Source of the DNA: Gigaspora rosea
Lineage: Eukaryota; Glomeromycota; Glomeromycetes; Diversisporales; Gigasporaceae
Length of the DNA stretch: 64,000 nt
Direction of reading: 5' to 3'
Assembly: GCA_003550325.1 (NCBI GenBank)
Contig: QKWP01000142.1
Coordinates: 146,063-210,062, forward strand
A program made the position numbers and the translations under genes. Shown here in pieces: positions 23,880 through 35,589 of this stretch. Positions within the stretch are counted from its first letter, which is position 1. The number at the start of each line of letters is the position of its first letter. The notes below the pieces were generated by a model, which saw only the letters and a list, made by a program, of their open reading frames with translations, made no database searches and was not told where the DNA came from.

Positions 23880-23957
23880 CGTCGTCAGTGGGATTTGAAC
23901 CCTAGACCTGCCACTTGGGGGTGACAACTTGCCAACTTCTCTAAGTCGCCACACCTA
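23880..23957 (-). promoter_or_regulatory. tRNA-like head with Pol III A/B boxes
   Basis: On the minus strand: GGTGTGGCGACTTAGAGAAG (A-box-like), a TGTCAC...GTGGCA stem with a C-rich loop, and GGTTCAAATCC, a match to the B-box consensus GGTTCRANNCC (plus coordinates 23891-23901). The acceptor ends do not pair well, so it is not a functional tRNA gene. Pol III transcription is inferred from the boxes. Confidence 0.6.
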
Positions 23958-24283
23958 GCCAAAAACTTTTATTTAATAGCCCAAAGCTAGTTTTTGTAAT
24001 AAAACTTTGCAATATTGATAATTTTTTGATTTTTTTTTAAATTTTTTTAAACTTTTCTTTATTTTGTTATACAAGATCCTGCGACCTGATTGGTAAATTA
24101 TAGGGTAGTTATATCACTAGGGGGCAGGTTAGCAATGCTCATTAAAATTTTTATTTTAAAAGCTAGTATCAAGATATCTTTAATTAAAGTTCAAAAAAAT
24201 TAGAAAAAACTAAACCAATCTACATAGGTGTGGTATTATCAAAAAAGAGTATGAAAATATTAATTGTCTTTAGGGAATTATAA

Positions 24284-25674
24284 TTTGGTGCACCATGCAC
24301 CGTGGTGTACCCCAAATCACATGGATAAATAGTGATCATCAATCATTGATAATCACCGGTTTTTTTTACATTTTTTTTCAGTTTATTTTTTTTTTTAGTT
24401 TATGACATGTTTGACTAAACTATGTACTTTTTTTTTCTTCATGTATAGAATCTCGTCATTACTGGTACTCGTCGTTACTGGTGCTCGTCGTTACTGGTGC
24501 TCGTCGTTACTGGTACTCGTCGTTACTTGCGCTTGTCGTTACGGGTGCTCGTCGTTACTGGTGTTCGTCATTACTAGTATATTCATTCTTGGCGTCATTG
24601 TATTGGTGCTTCAGTATTGGAATATGGCATTGTCGTTCTTGAAACGTTATCAATTTTGGTGTCAGTTTTTGGCAGAGTGCCACATCGTTGTTGTCAGTTC
24701 TGTTATTGTGATTTTGTGTGCTTTTTTATTGTGTCAACTTGCTGGGTCCCATTTTTTATCTTCGTGAAATAGCTTTGTCATTCTTTGGCTTGGATTGTAC
24801 ATTCCATTCTTGGGGATTTCAGTAAAGTATAAATTTTGGCTTGTTATTCTTTTTTTAAACGCTATATTAACTTTTTTTTCTAGGTATTTTCAAGGACGGT
24901 TTGTTCCAGTTCTTGGATTTTTTAGAAAAGTATAGTTTCTTGACTTGTAACGAGTTTAGAACTATTGGGGTATATTTGGGTGTATGCTTCTTTGTATTGT
25001 TTTTTGTATGTAATAACAATATTTTTCTTTCCTTAGATGTCGCTTATCGCTTTCCTGATTACATTACAAAATTACCTCGTCGTTGGGTCGTCGTTATTGG
25101 CGCAATAAACACTTTCATCGTTGTTGTCGTCGCTACTGGAATCTATTGCATTAGTGGTTGGTATTATTACTGTTGGGAAAGACTTGGATTTTGTTGCTTT
25201 CTTTGTTGTATGTTATCGTTTATTCGACACATTGGTGATAAGTATAAAAAGTCGATTGTAATCATTGTGATTTTGGTTTTATCACTAGTATATTATACAC
25301 TATATGTACGTTGCTGGAGTGAATTCGCTATTGTAGTTCTATAGATGTTTTGTTAGTAGTGAATTTGTGTGCATTTGTCGGTATAGTTGTGCACGGTTAG
25401 TTAGGGTTAGGGTTAGGTTCGCATTATGCTTAGGTTCGCGTTAGGGTTAGGGTTGGGGTATAATAGGTTTTTATGTTAACTGCTCAAAAGTTCATTATGC
25501 GATTATCTATATAAATAAAAAAAATTCAAATGACTACATTAGTACGTATTTGATTTGTTATATTTTTTGTTATATTTTTAATAAATTTAATGTAATAGCC
25601 GATATTGTACGTAACTGCATGTCTATCATAACGATCACGTGATAAGGGGTGCACCGTGGTGCAGGTGCACCAAA
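24284..25674. mobile_element. 1.39-kb TIR element
   Basis: Ends TTTGGTGCACC..GCACCGTGGTG and (reverse complement) TTTGGTGCACCTGCACCACG are inverted and about 29 bp long. Inside are a 16-bp minisatellite (24453-24580) and telomere-like TTAGGG repeats (about 25401-25455) near the right end. Two open frames (24402-24767, 24901-25344) are hydrophobic and repeat-derived; they resemble no transposase and I do not call them genes. The TSD is unclear. Confidence 0.65.
24453..24580. repeat. 16-bp minisatellite, eight units
   Basis: Eight units of TCGTCGTTACTGGTGC with a few substitutions. It is unusually CpG-rich for its surroundings. Confidence 0.9.
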
Positions 25675-25747
25675 AAATAAAACCCTTTTCTTTATATATT
25701 AAAATTATTTATAATAAGTTATTATATATTTAAATAATACATAAGAT

Positions 25748-26326
25748 AAAAAGTTGTAATTTGGCGAAATTAATATAACTAATATAAAAACTTTATTATT
25801 TTAATATTAAAAAAATTTTTATTTTTTGTATTAAACTTTATATATAATTTAGAATTATTTTATAAAAAATTAGTCATTTAATATTTTGTTTTAACATGAC
25901 ATTAAATGGATTATTAATTATATCAAAAAGCTTAATTTTAGAGAGGTAGAAGTAATTTGGAGAATTTATAGTATCTTGTGTGATCCAGTAGTAAGAATTA
26001 AATAATTTTTATACTATTCGATTCATCTCGATGTGATAAATCGAACATTATAAAGTTTATCAATTCTGATCACTGGATCACAAAATATCATCAATTCTAT
26101 ATTGTACAAAAATAATCCTTGGGTATTTTGATAAAGTGTAAACATGACAAAGAATTGAAAATATCTTGTAACCCAGTAATCAGAACCAGTTGAGCTTGAT
26201 ACTATTCAATTCATCTCATTGAAATAAATCAAAATATAAAAATTATTTGATTCTGATTATTAGATAAGGAGATATTAAAATTTGCCAAATTACCCATATT
26301 GTATTCGCCAAATTACACCTTTTTAC
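25748..26326. mobile_element. TIR element of about 580 bp
   Basis: The left AAAAAGTTGTAATTTGGCGAA pairs with the right TTCGCCAAATTACACCTTTTT. Internally, segments around 25970-26140 and 26150-26280 are related (GATCCAGTAGTAAGAATT, CAGTAATCAGAACC, ATTCATCTC..TGATAAATC), partly inverted. No coding frame. Confidence 0.55.
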
Positions 26327-26349
26327 CTTATAAATAAAATTAAAAATTT

Positions 26350-27180
26350 TTGGTTATACAAAAGAGTGGCAATAATCATCACTAGTTATAGTTAGAAATA
26401 TTCATTATATTATAAATTTACTATCATTTTAACTCTAAAACTAACAGTAAACCTTATTTGGTTCCTAGTTAAAAGTTGTAAAGCTTATTTTTTTGATTCT
26501 AATAGTAGTTAAATTATCAAAATTAGCCCAGTGAATCCCAAGATATTTGTGATAAAAAAAAAAAAGAATATAAGAATTAGCAAATTTACTGTTATACAAA
26601 CTATTCGTTTTCTTTACATATTTGATATGTTTTGAAAAATTTTTTATCATAAAAAAAATTTTACTAAAACTTGTTTTAAAAAACTAGTATTTTATAAGCC
26701 AAAGAACAACTTTATTTAAGAGCCAAAAGTTAATAGCAACAATAAAATTCTGTGCAAATTATAATTTTTCATCATTTTGAAATGTTTTTTATTGTAGTAA
26801 AAATTTACTAAAAAATAATAACCCATTTTTAAAAAACTAATAATTTTTTGAGCCAAAAAACAACTTTATTTAAGAACCCAAAGTTAATTGTGTTAATAAA
26901 ATTCTGTGCAAATTACGATTTTTTATTTGATAGGTTTTTTATACTTTGCATAATAGTAAATTGCCAATCCTTATATTCTTTTCTTTGATTCCAAGTATCA
27001 TGGAATACACTAGACTAATTTTGATAATTTAACTACTATTAGAATCAGAAAAATGAGCTCTACAACTTTTAATTAAAATGTTTACTTATTAGTTGTTAGG
27101 GTTAGAGTTAGAGTTAGGGTTAAAGTTAAAGTTAAAAAGAATTCTAAGAATGCAATTTTTGTATAACTATAGTAAAAATA
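26350..27180. mobile_element. Fold-back element of about 830 bp with telomere-like arm
   Basis: The left arm (GGTTATACAAAAG..., then GATTCTAATAGTAGTTAAAT) reappears inverted on the right (ATTTAACTACTATTAGAATC, ..., TTTTTGTATAACTA). The right arm holds TTAGGGTTAGAGTTAGAG-TTAGGG at about 27097-27121. Two direct copies of about 95 bp (CAACTTTATTTAAGA...ATTCTGTGCAAATTA) lie at 26668-26770 and 26834-26925. Confidence 0.6.
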
Positions 27181-28460
27181 GCAAAATACCATAGTAGAAA
27201 TAATAGCTCCTTTTTTTAATATAATTGTATCATTGGTATTGTCATTTTGGAATTATTATAAAATGAACTCTATGCTACCATTATTATCATTAGAGTTGTT
27301 ACTTTTGTAAATGTTGTTCAAATAGTTTTTTTTAACTTTTCTTTTTTTAATGTAATTTTGTCATTGGTGTCATCATTTTGGAGTCGCCATAGAGTAAATT
27401 CTTTGTTGGCATTATTTTTGTTAGAGTAATTAATATTTAATTAAAGTAAATGGATTAATTATTGAATAGAGTTTTGGATAGGTATTTCTAATTTGTTTAA
27501 AGAGTTTTTATTTTTGTATATACTTGCTTTTTTTGATAAATCTATAATATTTTTAAATATCTAACAGATTTTTGTATATGATATATAAATATAAATATAT
27601 ATAATTTTTGAAATTTTAATCTATTTTATAAACTGTACTAAAACAAGTAAAAAAGTCTAAATCTAATCTATTATAGTTATCCCTCTATTAGTTACTCTTT
27701 ATATAATCGTATCATATGTAATCATATTTATATTTAGGCCAAATTATGATTTAATTTATAAAAAAAAACCTCTATATAAACTCACCTCTTTATAAACACA
27801 TTTTTAAAAAAATCTACTATATTATTATATTGAAGATAATTGTAATAATTGTAATATATTACTAATTTGATATATTAAATATGAATTAAGTTATATGCGA
27901 TGCATATATATTACCTGTAGATCATCTCTGTATCAATAAAGTTTAGTTTTTGTTAGTTTAGGGTTAGGGTGAGCACCTAGGTTTAGGGTTAGGGTTTGAG
28001 AGTATATAGTAAAATTGCTCAAAGAAAACTTTTTGTTAGAGCACAGAAGGTGTTTCTTATACAGATTTTAAGTAATAAGCGATTTTTGTAGTTTTTTTTG
28101 ATAGAATGAACGTTTGTTTTGAATTTCTGATCATGTTACATTATAAGATCCTGAAATCTGATTGGTTTGAGTGATATATATACTATTATCACTTACATGA
28201 CAAATAACTTAGTTCTTAAATATTTATTATTAAATAAATTTAAAACTATATAAAGATATTTTTTTGTTTTGTATAACTTGCTAACCAAAAATTTTTTTAA
28301 ATATATTGTGTCAATTATTCTATTTTGCTTTTTTTCTGTATCATTTATTGATGATTTGAATTTTCTGGAATTATCTGATAGATCTAAAAAAAAATCCAAA
28401 ATTTTCTGATTCCATATTAGACAAACTGAAAAATTAACTTTGTATAACCCTATGTATAAA
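27181..28460. other. CpG-poor AT-rich DNA
   Basis: No gene. Related stretches near 27200-27300 and 27330-27430 (TGTCATTTTGGA / TCATCATTTTGGA) suggest a diverged duplication. CCTCTATATAAACTCACCTC at about 27770 resembles a pogo-type TIR. Telomere-like TTTAGGGTTAGGGT occurs twice at 27957-27995. Confidence 0.45.
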
Positions 28461-29065
28461 GGGAATTGCTATTCGCACTATAGTTACACAAGATTTTCTA
28501 TTTTTAGAATTTATGCACTTGTGTTATACAAAGGCCCGGTGCATTGTTTTTGCAAACCTAATTTTTGGTTACATAACACTAATGTTATGTAATATTACAC
28601 AAGTCTAATTTTGGTAACCTAACCAGGATCGGCCAGCATTAAGCTTAATGCTGGTGTGCACTATCATGATAATGCCCCTAGCGGGGTTAGACATAGTTCC
28701 GGCCCACCCTAACCCTAAATCTAGCCAATTACTGTACATATACTATCAAACATTTAGTTTTTAGTTTTCCTAGATTTAGGGTTAAGGTGGGCTGGAATTA
28801 TGTCTAACCCCACTAGAGGCATTATCATGATAGTGCCCACAGCATTAAGCTTAATGCTGGCCAATCCAGGATTAGGTTACCAAAATTCGACTTGTGTAAT
28901 GTTATATGATATTAGCTATGTATAACCAAAAATTATTTTTGCAAAAACAATACACTGAGCCTTTATGTAATATAAGTGCATATATTATTTTGAATCCTAA
29001 AAATAGAAAATCTTGTGTAACTATGGTGCGAATAGCAAAAATCCATGGTGCGAATAGCAATTCCC
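28461..29065. mobile_element. Giant palindromic element (about 605 bp)
   Basis: The two halves are inverted copies for nearly the full length: GGGAATTGCTATTCGCAC at the left, GTGCGAATAGCAATTCCC at the right. Internal pairs include CAGCATTAAGCTTAATGCTG and GGGTTAGACATA / TATGTCTAACCC. The turn is near 28740, flanked by CCACCCTAACCCTAAAT and ATTTAGGGTTAAGGTGGG. Fold-back or MITE type; no coding frame. Confidence 0.75.
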
Positions 29066-29097
29066 TATATAAATATAAGCTCATTAATTTACAGTAA

Positions 29098-29310
29098 ATT
29101 AAAAAAAAATAAAAAAAAATAAAAAATAAATAAAAAATAAAAAAAATAAAAAAATAAAAAAAAAGTAAAAAAAATAAAAAAAAGAAAAAAAAAAAAAAAA
29201 ATAAAATATAAAAATAAAAAAAATAAATAAAATTAAAAAAAAATAAAAAAAATAAAAAATAAAAAAAATAAAAAAAAATAAAAAAAAATTAAAAAAAATA
29301 AAATAATAAA
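29098..29310. repeat. A-rich simple repeat (AAAAAT)n
   Basis: Almost only A with interspersed single T (plus one G at 29166 and another at 29184) for about 210 bp. It could be the tail of a retroposon or simple slippage. Confidence 0.9.
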
Positions 29311-30439
29311 TCTACTAACTGGAATTTTAGAACCATGTTATACAATATGAAATATTAACTTTTAATAGCCTAAATATTATATTTAATTTAAGAAAAAATC
29401 TAGAAAATGCACATGTGTATTTTGTGCCCCTAATGTGCTAATAATTAATTTCACGTAAAGTTAAAGTTAGGGTTAGGGTTAGAGTTAGAGTTAAGATTAG
29501 TACAAAATTGCGAGAGAATTATTTTTCGTTAGAAGCACAACAGGGGTTACCCTAGTAAAATTTTGAGATATCAAAATAGGGAGCACAAAGTGCACGAGGC
29601 ACTAACTAGTCATGTCCTAATTTAATATAAATCAATATTAAAAAAATTAAAACAATTAATATTAAAGTTTAACTTTTTGATAATTTCTTATATTTTGGTA
29701 TTAATATATTTGTACATAACAAAAACTTTATCTAGAAGCATCTTGGATAAAATGTTTTAGATCAGATATGAGAAAACTAAAATAGAGTTAAAAAAGATCT
29801 TTCCTTTTGGGTTTGGCTTTCAAGTAGAAGATTTTATTACTATAAAAAATGTAATAGGGCAACAATCTGAATTTTTTGTCAAAAGTTATAGAAACTTAAG
29901 CAGAAGTAGACTTTTGGTCAAATATAGTATTTTTAAAGTTTAACTCTTATGTCTTTGCAATTTCGGTACTTTCGATATTTCTTTTTAAGCTTTTTGAAAT
30001 TTTACCAAAAAGTGGAAAATTCAGCTTATCCCCTCCAAAAGATTGACAATCCAAATTGAAAAGGTGCCTATCTAATTGAAATTAAGTTACAAGTAAGTTT
30101 CAGGTTTTATAAAATAAACAATAAATAATATATAAAGAGGTCAGTTAAAGTGGAGTAAGTTTTGATTGTTTACAAGTTATATGGTGTATAAACATTTAAT
30201 AAACAAACAGATAAATATATCAATCACGTGCATAAATTTGGGCAATTAATTTTTATTAAATTTTTTAAAGAACTTAACTTACTAGTAGTTGCTTTTTATT
30301 TTAACATTGAGCAAACAAGTATTGCTTTGCAGTTGTAAGTTTTACAAGGGTACTATTTTTTTTTGCTTTTTTTTTTAGTATAGTCTTCATAACTATATGC
30401 ATACCCTATTTTTTTTAATCAATATTAAAAATTGGATAC
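29311..30439. other. CpG-poor AT-rich DNA
   Basis: No gene. TTAGGGTTAGGGTTAGAGTT lies at about 29467-29490. Nothing else stands out. Confidence 0.45.
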
Positions 30440-31312
30440 AGGGAACCTTTTAACTTGGAAATAAATGCCTCTACTTCATTGGCTTTACCTCTTTTTTTGA
30501 TACTCCAGTATTTTTTTATAGTTTTTCAGTTAACTTATTCATAGCAAACTGTCTATTTTCTGCACCTATTTCTCTTTTACCTTGTTCTGATACTTCAATA
30601 TTGACTAACTCTTGACCTTCATACACTTCATATCTACTTTTTTCAACAATTTCCTGAAACATTCTCTAGGCTTTAGTGGTCAATAATCAGTAAGAACCAT
30701 AGCTATGTTTATGAAATATATGTTTGTATAGCAATATATAATTATTACAGAACAAACAGCTGCAATTAAGAAAAGTAAGTTCTGGGGTGCTTTTACCTTT
30801 TGCCAACCTTTTTATTACTGCACTTGCTTCTTTTATGATCATTAATTGCATACGATAGAGAAAGTTCTAGATTTCTTTAATGATTTCATTCTCAATACCA
30901 TAAACTGATACTTTTTTGTATATAAATTAAAAGCAGAACTTTCAACATCGATTTGTCTCTTATAATTAAGAGCAATAATCTTGTAGAATGCACTGACTAG
31001 CTCATGTTAATGGGATGTCATACACTTTAGCTTACTATAAAAAGACTCTAATGCATTAGTTGAAGTTACTTGGAGCAGAAGTAGTGATTGATTTCGCACC
31101 CAAATGGCCCATTGGTGAGTATTATTTGTATAATTCTGTTTAATATAATTACAAATAGTAGGGACTAGGCAAGTGCTAATATGTTTTGAACAAGTTGCTT
31201 GCAATCTGTTTTTGTTTTTTTAAACATAGCTTCTATCATAATTTTTCAGGCTTCATTTTCATAAATTCACGCATTAAATAAATAGCGCAAAATAAAACTT
31301 CATACTCTTGTT

Positions 31313-31553
31313 TATACATGAGAACAAAATTATTTTGGGTTTTAAAACCTAAAATTAAAATTTGATGATAAAATTGTTTTTGACCTATTTTACTTGAAAG
31401 ATGAAATTATTTGATACTTTTTTTGAATAGACGAAATTATAAGGAACATATCTATATAAATTTTAATTGCTCTTTTCTATAAAAAATTTTAATTTTTTCT
31501 AATAAAAATGAAATAGGCCTTTTTCAAAAAAAATCAACTTTGGTGGCATCACT
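31313..31553. mobile_element. 241-bp element with 9-bp TSD, copy 2
   Basis: Same sequence family as 19167-19404. It is flanked by ACTCTTGTT (31304-31312) and ATTCTTGTT (31554-31562), 8 of 9 identical. The minus-strand transposase frame reads EEQ on one side and QEYE on the other, so the insertion point is confirmed. The 9-bp TSD points to Mutator-type mobilisation. Confidence 0.82.
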
Positions 31554-31950
31554 ATTCTTGTTCTTCAGCACTACTACTGAGGAAAGCTTTTTTTATACTA
31601 TTAGCTTTGGTACTGCTTTGGTCAATTAAGATGTACTATGAAGTCCAACTGCAGCATTTCCTTCAAATTAATTGCAGAGCTATTGTGATGTTCTCACTAT
31701 CTTTAGTATAAATAAAAAAATATGAGCTACTTTCCTAGCATTCATAGTTGTCTCAGACATACAAAGTGAAGAGCTTCCAACTGTTTATCTGTTTTGTATA
31801 TCAAATTCATTAACATGAGCCAACCATGGTGTTGAATTTTTTTTATTTGGTGAGAATTCATAAAATTATGCCTTCTGTATGTTTTACTTGATTTGCAAAT
31901 TGTTAAGAAACATGATAATGTTCTGCATGATATTCCTCACTTTTAAAATA

Positions 31951-32370
31951 CCGTATTACAGCGGAATAGCGCACATGGGCATTATTTCGAAAATTGCATC
32001 CCCTAAAAATAGCATACTGGGTTTCGAAATAACGCTCATGCGCGTCCCAAAATAGCGCGCACCTTATATAGTATATTGTTATAGATAAATAAATAAATAA
32101 ATAAATAAATAAATATAAATACCGTACAGGATTACTACCTGTTTACGTACAGCACATACGCACATGAATAACAAATTGAAGATCTATAATTTAGGAAATT
32201 ATTTGCCGCAAAGCTATGTATTTTCTATTTAAGGAGATTATTTTCAAATGAATATTTATATACTGCATAAAAACTAGGTTGGTTTCAAAATAGCGCACAT
32301 GCGCGTACTCGAAATACTGCACAGGTGATCAAAATACCGCGCAGGTGTGTGCTATTTCGCTGTAATACGG
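31951..32370. mobile_element. 420-bp TA-inserting TIR element (Tc1/mariner-like)
   Basis: Perfect ends CCGTATTACAGCG.AATAGC / inverse, flanked by TA on both sides; excision of the element plus one TA restores the host transposase frame. Subterminal repeats of AAATAGCGCRCATGCGCG fill both sides, and an (AAAT)n tract lies at about 32082-32114. It is CpG-rich while its host is CpG-poor, so it is the youngest layer here. No transposase. Confidence 0.85.
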
Positions 32371-32920
32371 TATAACAAGGTCTCAGATATAGACTTGCAC
32401 TACCTACTAAATGCACATTTATAGGCCTTTTGAGTTTATATTTTATATTTGCTACCTCTCTATTCAATGCTATCATTTAGCTCTAAATCATTTTTTGCAA
32501 TCTCCTTAACCACATTGGTAATTGCTACTGGTGCGTAATTCTTGACCACCTTATTTGTAACCAAGGTATGAATAGTACTTGAGCATTTATTCATATCACT
32601 TTCATTTAAAGTATATATATGATCTGGAGAATTTTTGAACTATTCAATTCAAACTATTTTAGATGAAAAAAACCATGTTACTTTAATTTTGGTCTTGCAA
32701 ATACCAGCTGGTCGAATATTGGTTTTTCTTTTTTTATTATCTGGTACACCATCCTGTTGTGAACTTGAATTTCTATACTTCATAAAATAGCAAATATATT
32801 TTTTTCAGAAATCACTGTTATTAAGCTTGTTTAAGCTAAATTGTATCCATATATTTGCAACCAAGGCTACAAATTATTATTTAACTCTTCATCTGGAACT
32901 TCAAAGTGATTGCTTTTATT

Positions 32921-33427
32921 AAAAAGCAAGACCATATATTAATCTCTTCGTTCTTCTTGTTCAGAACCTCCATGCAAAAAAAAAACCATATATATGAATA
33001 TATAAAAAAAAAATTTAAAGTAACTTTGCCATTTTTTTTAAAATTTTTTTCTACTCTTAAAAAAAAAAGAAAAAAATGTTTTTTTTGTCTAACTTTTTGT
33101 ATTTAAGTCATGTCTCTTATTCTTTTTTTTTAAAAAAATGTTTATTAATATTTTTAAAATTAATCTAATCAATTTTATTTTTATATCATAGTATTATAAT
33201 GCACATGATCGATTTTGGTAGATGTTATTTTAACATGTGACTTATAGACAATCAAAACTTTCTCTGCTTTAACCAACTCCCACAAAAGCATTTTGGAGAA
33301 AAACCTAATATAAAATTTCTTTCTAGAAGGTTCTTTTAGATACAAGATTCTCTATAGGGTTTTTTATATTTTTATCTATTTATATATAATATTTAAATGA
33401 ATATAGAGTAGAAACTTATTTGTTTAG
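32921..33427. other. CpG-poor AT-rich DNA
   Basis: Poly-A/T rich; no gene or bounded repeat seen. Confidence 0.45.
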
Positions 33428-33552
33428 GAGATGGCCAGAAATTATCTGATTTTCTAGAGGGTCTGAAAAAGTGAAAAGTTAATATGAAGACCTGACTAAA
33501 ATAGGGGGTCAAAATTTGGCCAAAATCAAATCAGCTAATTTCTGGCAGCTTC
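33428..33552. mobile_element. 125-bp MITE with 5-bp TSD, copy 2
   Basis: Reverse-oriented copy of 18373-18497, with TSD TTTAG (33423-33427, 33553-33557). Inverted ends contain GCCAGAAATTA. Same length as copy 1. Confidence 0.82.
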
Positions 33553-33589
33553 TTTAGTGTATTATATAATTTTACAATCTAGTACAGGT

Positions 33590-33810
33590 TTAATAGTATA
33601 CTTTTCAGTTCTGTTATTGCTTCTTTGTTTTTTCTATCTTTGTCTTTCTTGTCTTTCTCTTTTTTTTTTATTTCGGTTATTTATTTAGGTTGATTTAGTT
33701 TCTTCTCTTTTTACATACTCTTTTATTTTTTATTTACTTCTTTTGTTTTTATTTGAATATAAATATTCTACTTGGTAGATTAGGTAAGAAGAATTTAAAA
33801 GTTAGTCTTT
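33590..33810 (-). repeat. Dispersed A-rich repeat, copy 1
   Basis: Reverse complement reads CCTAATCTACCAAGTAGAAT followed by an A-rich stretch (AAAGAGAAGAAACTAAATCAA). Weakly matches 35590-35990 and 60700-61130. Confidence 0.35.
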
Positions 33811-34914
33811 AATAGAGCTGATGAAGTTCTCTAACTTACTAGTTTTTATATGTATGGGAGTTAGTATGACGGGTTGCATCTGGGCATGGTTGATATATCC
33901 AGATAATGTTGAACTTGCAATTGGAGGTAATACATAGATAAACTTCAGTTTTTATATGTAAACTTATTAATGTAGTACTAGTGAAACTATTAAAGAATAA
34001 ATAAAAAAATTTAAAATATAAATACTAAAGCAAATTTGTTATATAAATACTATATGTACTATATATACTGTACTTACTGTACACTAAAAATTTGGATATT
34101 ATATAAATAGCATATCACTAGTAGAAATATATTGGTGTGCATTAGAATCATGTCAGAATTATTTATTTTGCCCAAGATCATAAAAAATTTTACTAATGAA
34201 ATTATATCTATTCATTAAGAAAAAAGCCCAGATGATAGTTTTGTTACAGAACTAGCTAACAACTAGAACTAAATGCTGAACTAGATCTAGAAATTTGGAA
34301 ATAGCCAAGTAAAAATCTATGCCTATTCCAATCTGGATTTGTAAAATTTTAAGAGAATTTTGAGTTTGTAATAATTTTTTATAATAAATACTGCTAGAAA
34401 AAAACTATTTTAGATTTTAAGTTTATATTTAATAAAATAATATGGGTGGTAGAAAACCCAAGAAAATCAAATAACCAAATGAATATTTTTAAAATTGTGA
34501 AACATTTGATTACTTGTTTAGCTCAAAAATAGTTTGTAGATATCAAACAATAATCAAATTGGGAAATCAACATTTTTAATTTTACAAAATCATTACTATC
34601 TTGTTAACTATTGTGTTAATAGATAAAAGCAGGTAGATTAAAAATTAATAATGCAAAAATTCTATATAGAATAGTATATATTACAGTAATCAAAACCAGC
34701 AATTAAGTGCCAACTATGAGAAAATAAATTACAAATCAAGTATCAAACTTTAAAGTTGAACTACTAATTTTATGTAACATGCACTTATATGTATTTATAC
34801 CCTGCTTCCTATCCAATAATAGAGACTATACCTGAGTTGGATATTACCTGAGTTACCTGAAGTTAGTGATAAACAATACTAGGATTTAACAACTTCTAAG
34901 CAGAATTTTTAATA
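33811..34914. other. CpG-poor AT-rich DNA
   Basis: No gene or repeat with clear ends is visible. Confidence 0.45.
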
Positions 34915-35226
34915 CTGTAAATTCTGAAAAATAAGCTACTCTGAAAATAAGCAACTCCTCTAATTTTTTTCAAAAATCTCAAAAATTTATTAGCAGTCAC
35001 TATATATAAAATCCAAATTTTACTAAGTAAACTTCAAAAGTCTATTAAGTAAACATGTTCAAACATCAAAATATACTATAATAAAAATTTGGTATCATTT
35101 GGATAACTTTTTATTAATACATTTTTTAATTTTTCAAAAAATTTATAAATTTAAAAATAAGCAACTCCTGCACTTTTTGTGTAATTTTTGGACCAAAAAA
35201 AGTTGCTTATTTTTGAGAATATATGG
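34915..35226. mobile_element. 312-bp TA-inserting MITE
   Basis: Ends CTGTAAATTCTGAAAAATAAG and (reverse complement) CCATATATTCTCAAAAATAAG lie between TA dinucleotides (34913-34914, 35227-35228). AAAATAAGCAACTCC is repeated near both ends. Tc1/mariner-like by target and TIR style; eroded. Confidence 0.6.
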
Positions 35227-35589
35227 TATAAGATTGTTTAACCTGCACTAGCTTATCTTCTGACCCATATTAACAAATTATCCAGCCTACTTTAACATAA
35301 TTGGGCCAATTTCTAATTATTATTTGATATAAATAATGTTATTGTGCACTTACTTTTTGTTTCTTGTTCTGAATATGTACATATGTATATACAGAGATAA
35401 TATGAAAGTATGCAAAAATAAATTGTTTAAATTGTCATTATTAATAAAGTAAGAATCTATTTTTTTTTAACCTTTGATAGTCTTGTCGGTATTTATTTGT
35501 AGGATTTGAGAAGTAGAAAAGTTATACACATGGACTAAACTAATCTCTTCATCAACTTTGCAAATCCAATATCACTTGATAACTTCTAA

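Larger units (their letters stand above)
22726..23957 (-). mobile_element. Retroposon with tRNA-like head (SINE-like), copy A
   Basis: Reads on the minus strand from 23957: a tRNA-like head, about 1.1 kb of body, and an A-rich tail (minus-strand AATTAAAAAAAAAATAAAAT) at about 22742-22726. It lies between direct repeats GCCAAAAACTTTTATTT (22709-22725 and 23958-23974), a 17-bp TSD typical of LINE-assisted retroposition. The body has no conserved frame: related copies (B, C) do not keep the same reading frame. Near the tail a block of 118 bp (ACAAGGATACATCTAG to ATTTAAACCCT) is repeated two to three times. At about 1.23 kb it is long for a SINE. It could derive from a longer element whose coding part is missing. 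Confidence 0.8.
30440..32920 (-). pseudogene. Decayed MULE-type transposase with two nested insertions
   Basis: On the minus strand, fragments in order: PAGICKTKIKVTWF, NYAPVAITNVVKEIAKNDL, REVANIKYKLKRPINVHLVG, EEYHAEHYHV, YILIDQSSTKANSIKKAF, YEVLFCAIYLMREFMKMK, WAIWVRNQSLLLLQVTSTN-ALESFYSKLK, and a SWIM-like zinc finger tail CRCLFCNNYILLYKHIFHKH. These are regions of fungal MULE/FAR1-like transposases. Stops and frameshifts are many; it cannot be active. Two younger elements split it (31951-32370 and 31313-31553), and in each case removing the insert and one TSD copy rejoins the reading frame. TIRs of the original transposon were not found. Confidence 0.75.

Noticed and set aside
24402-25344. 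Two hydrophobic plus-strand frames that look like membrane proteins
   Set aside because: The first is largely a translated 16-bp minisatellite; both are inside a TIR element, have no homology I recognise, and lack splice or start support.
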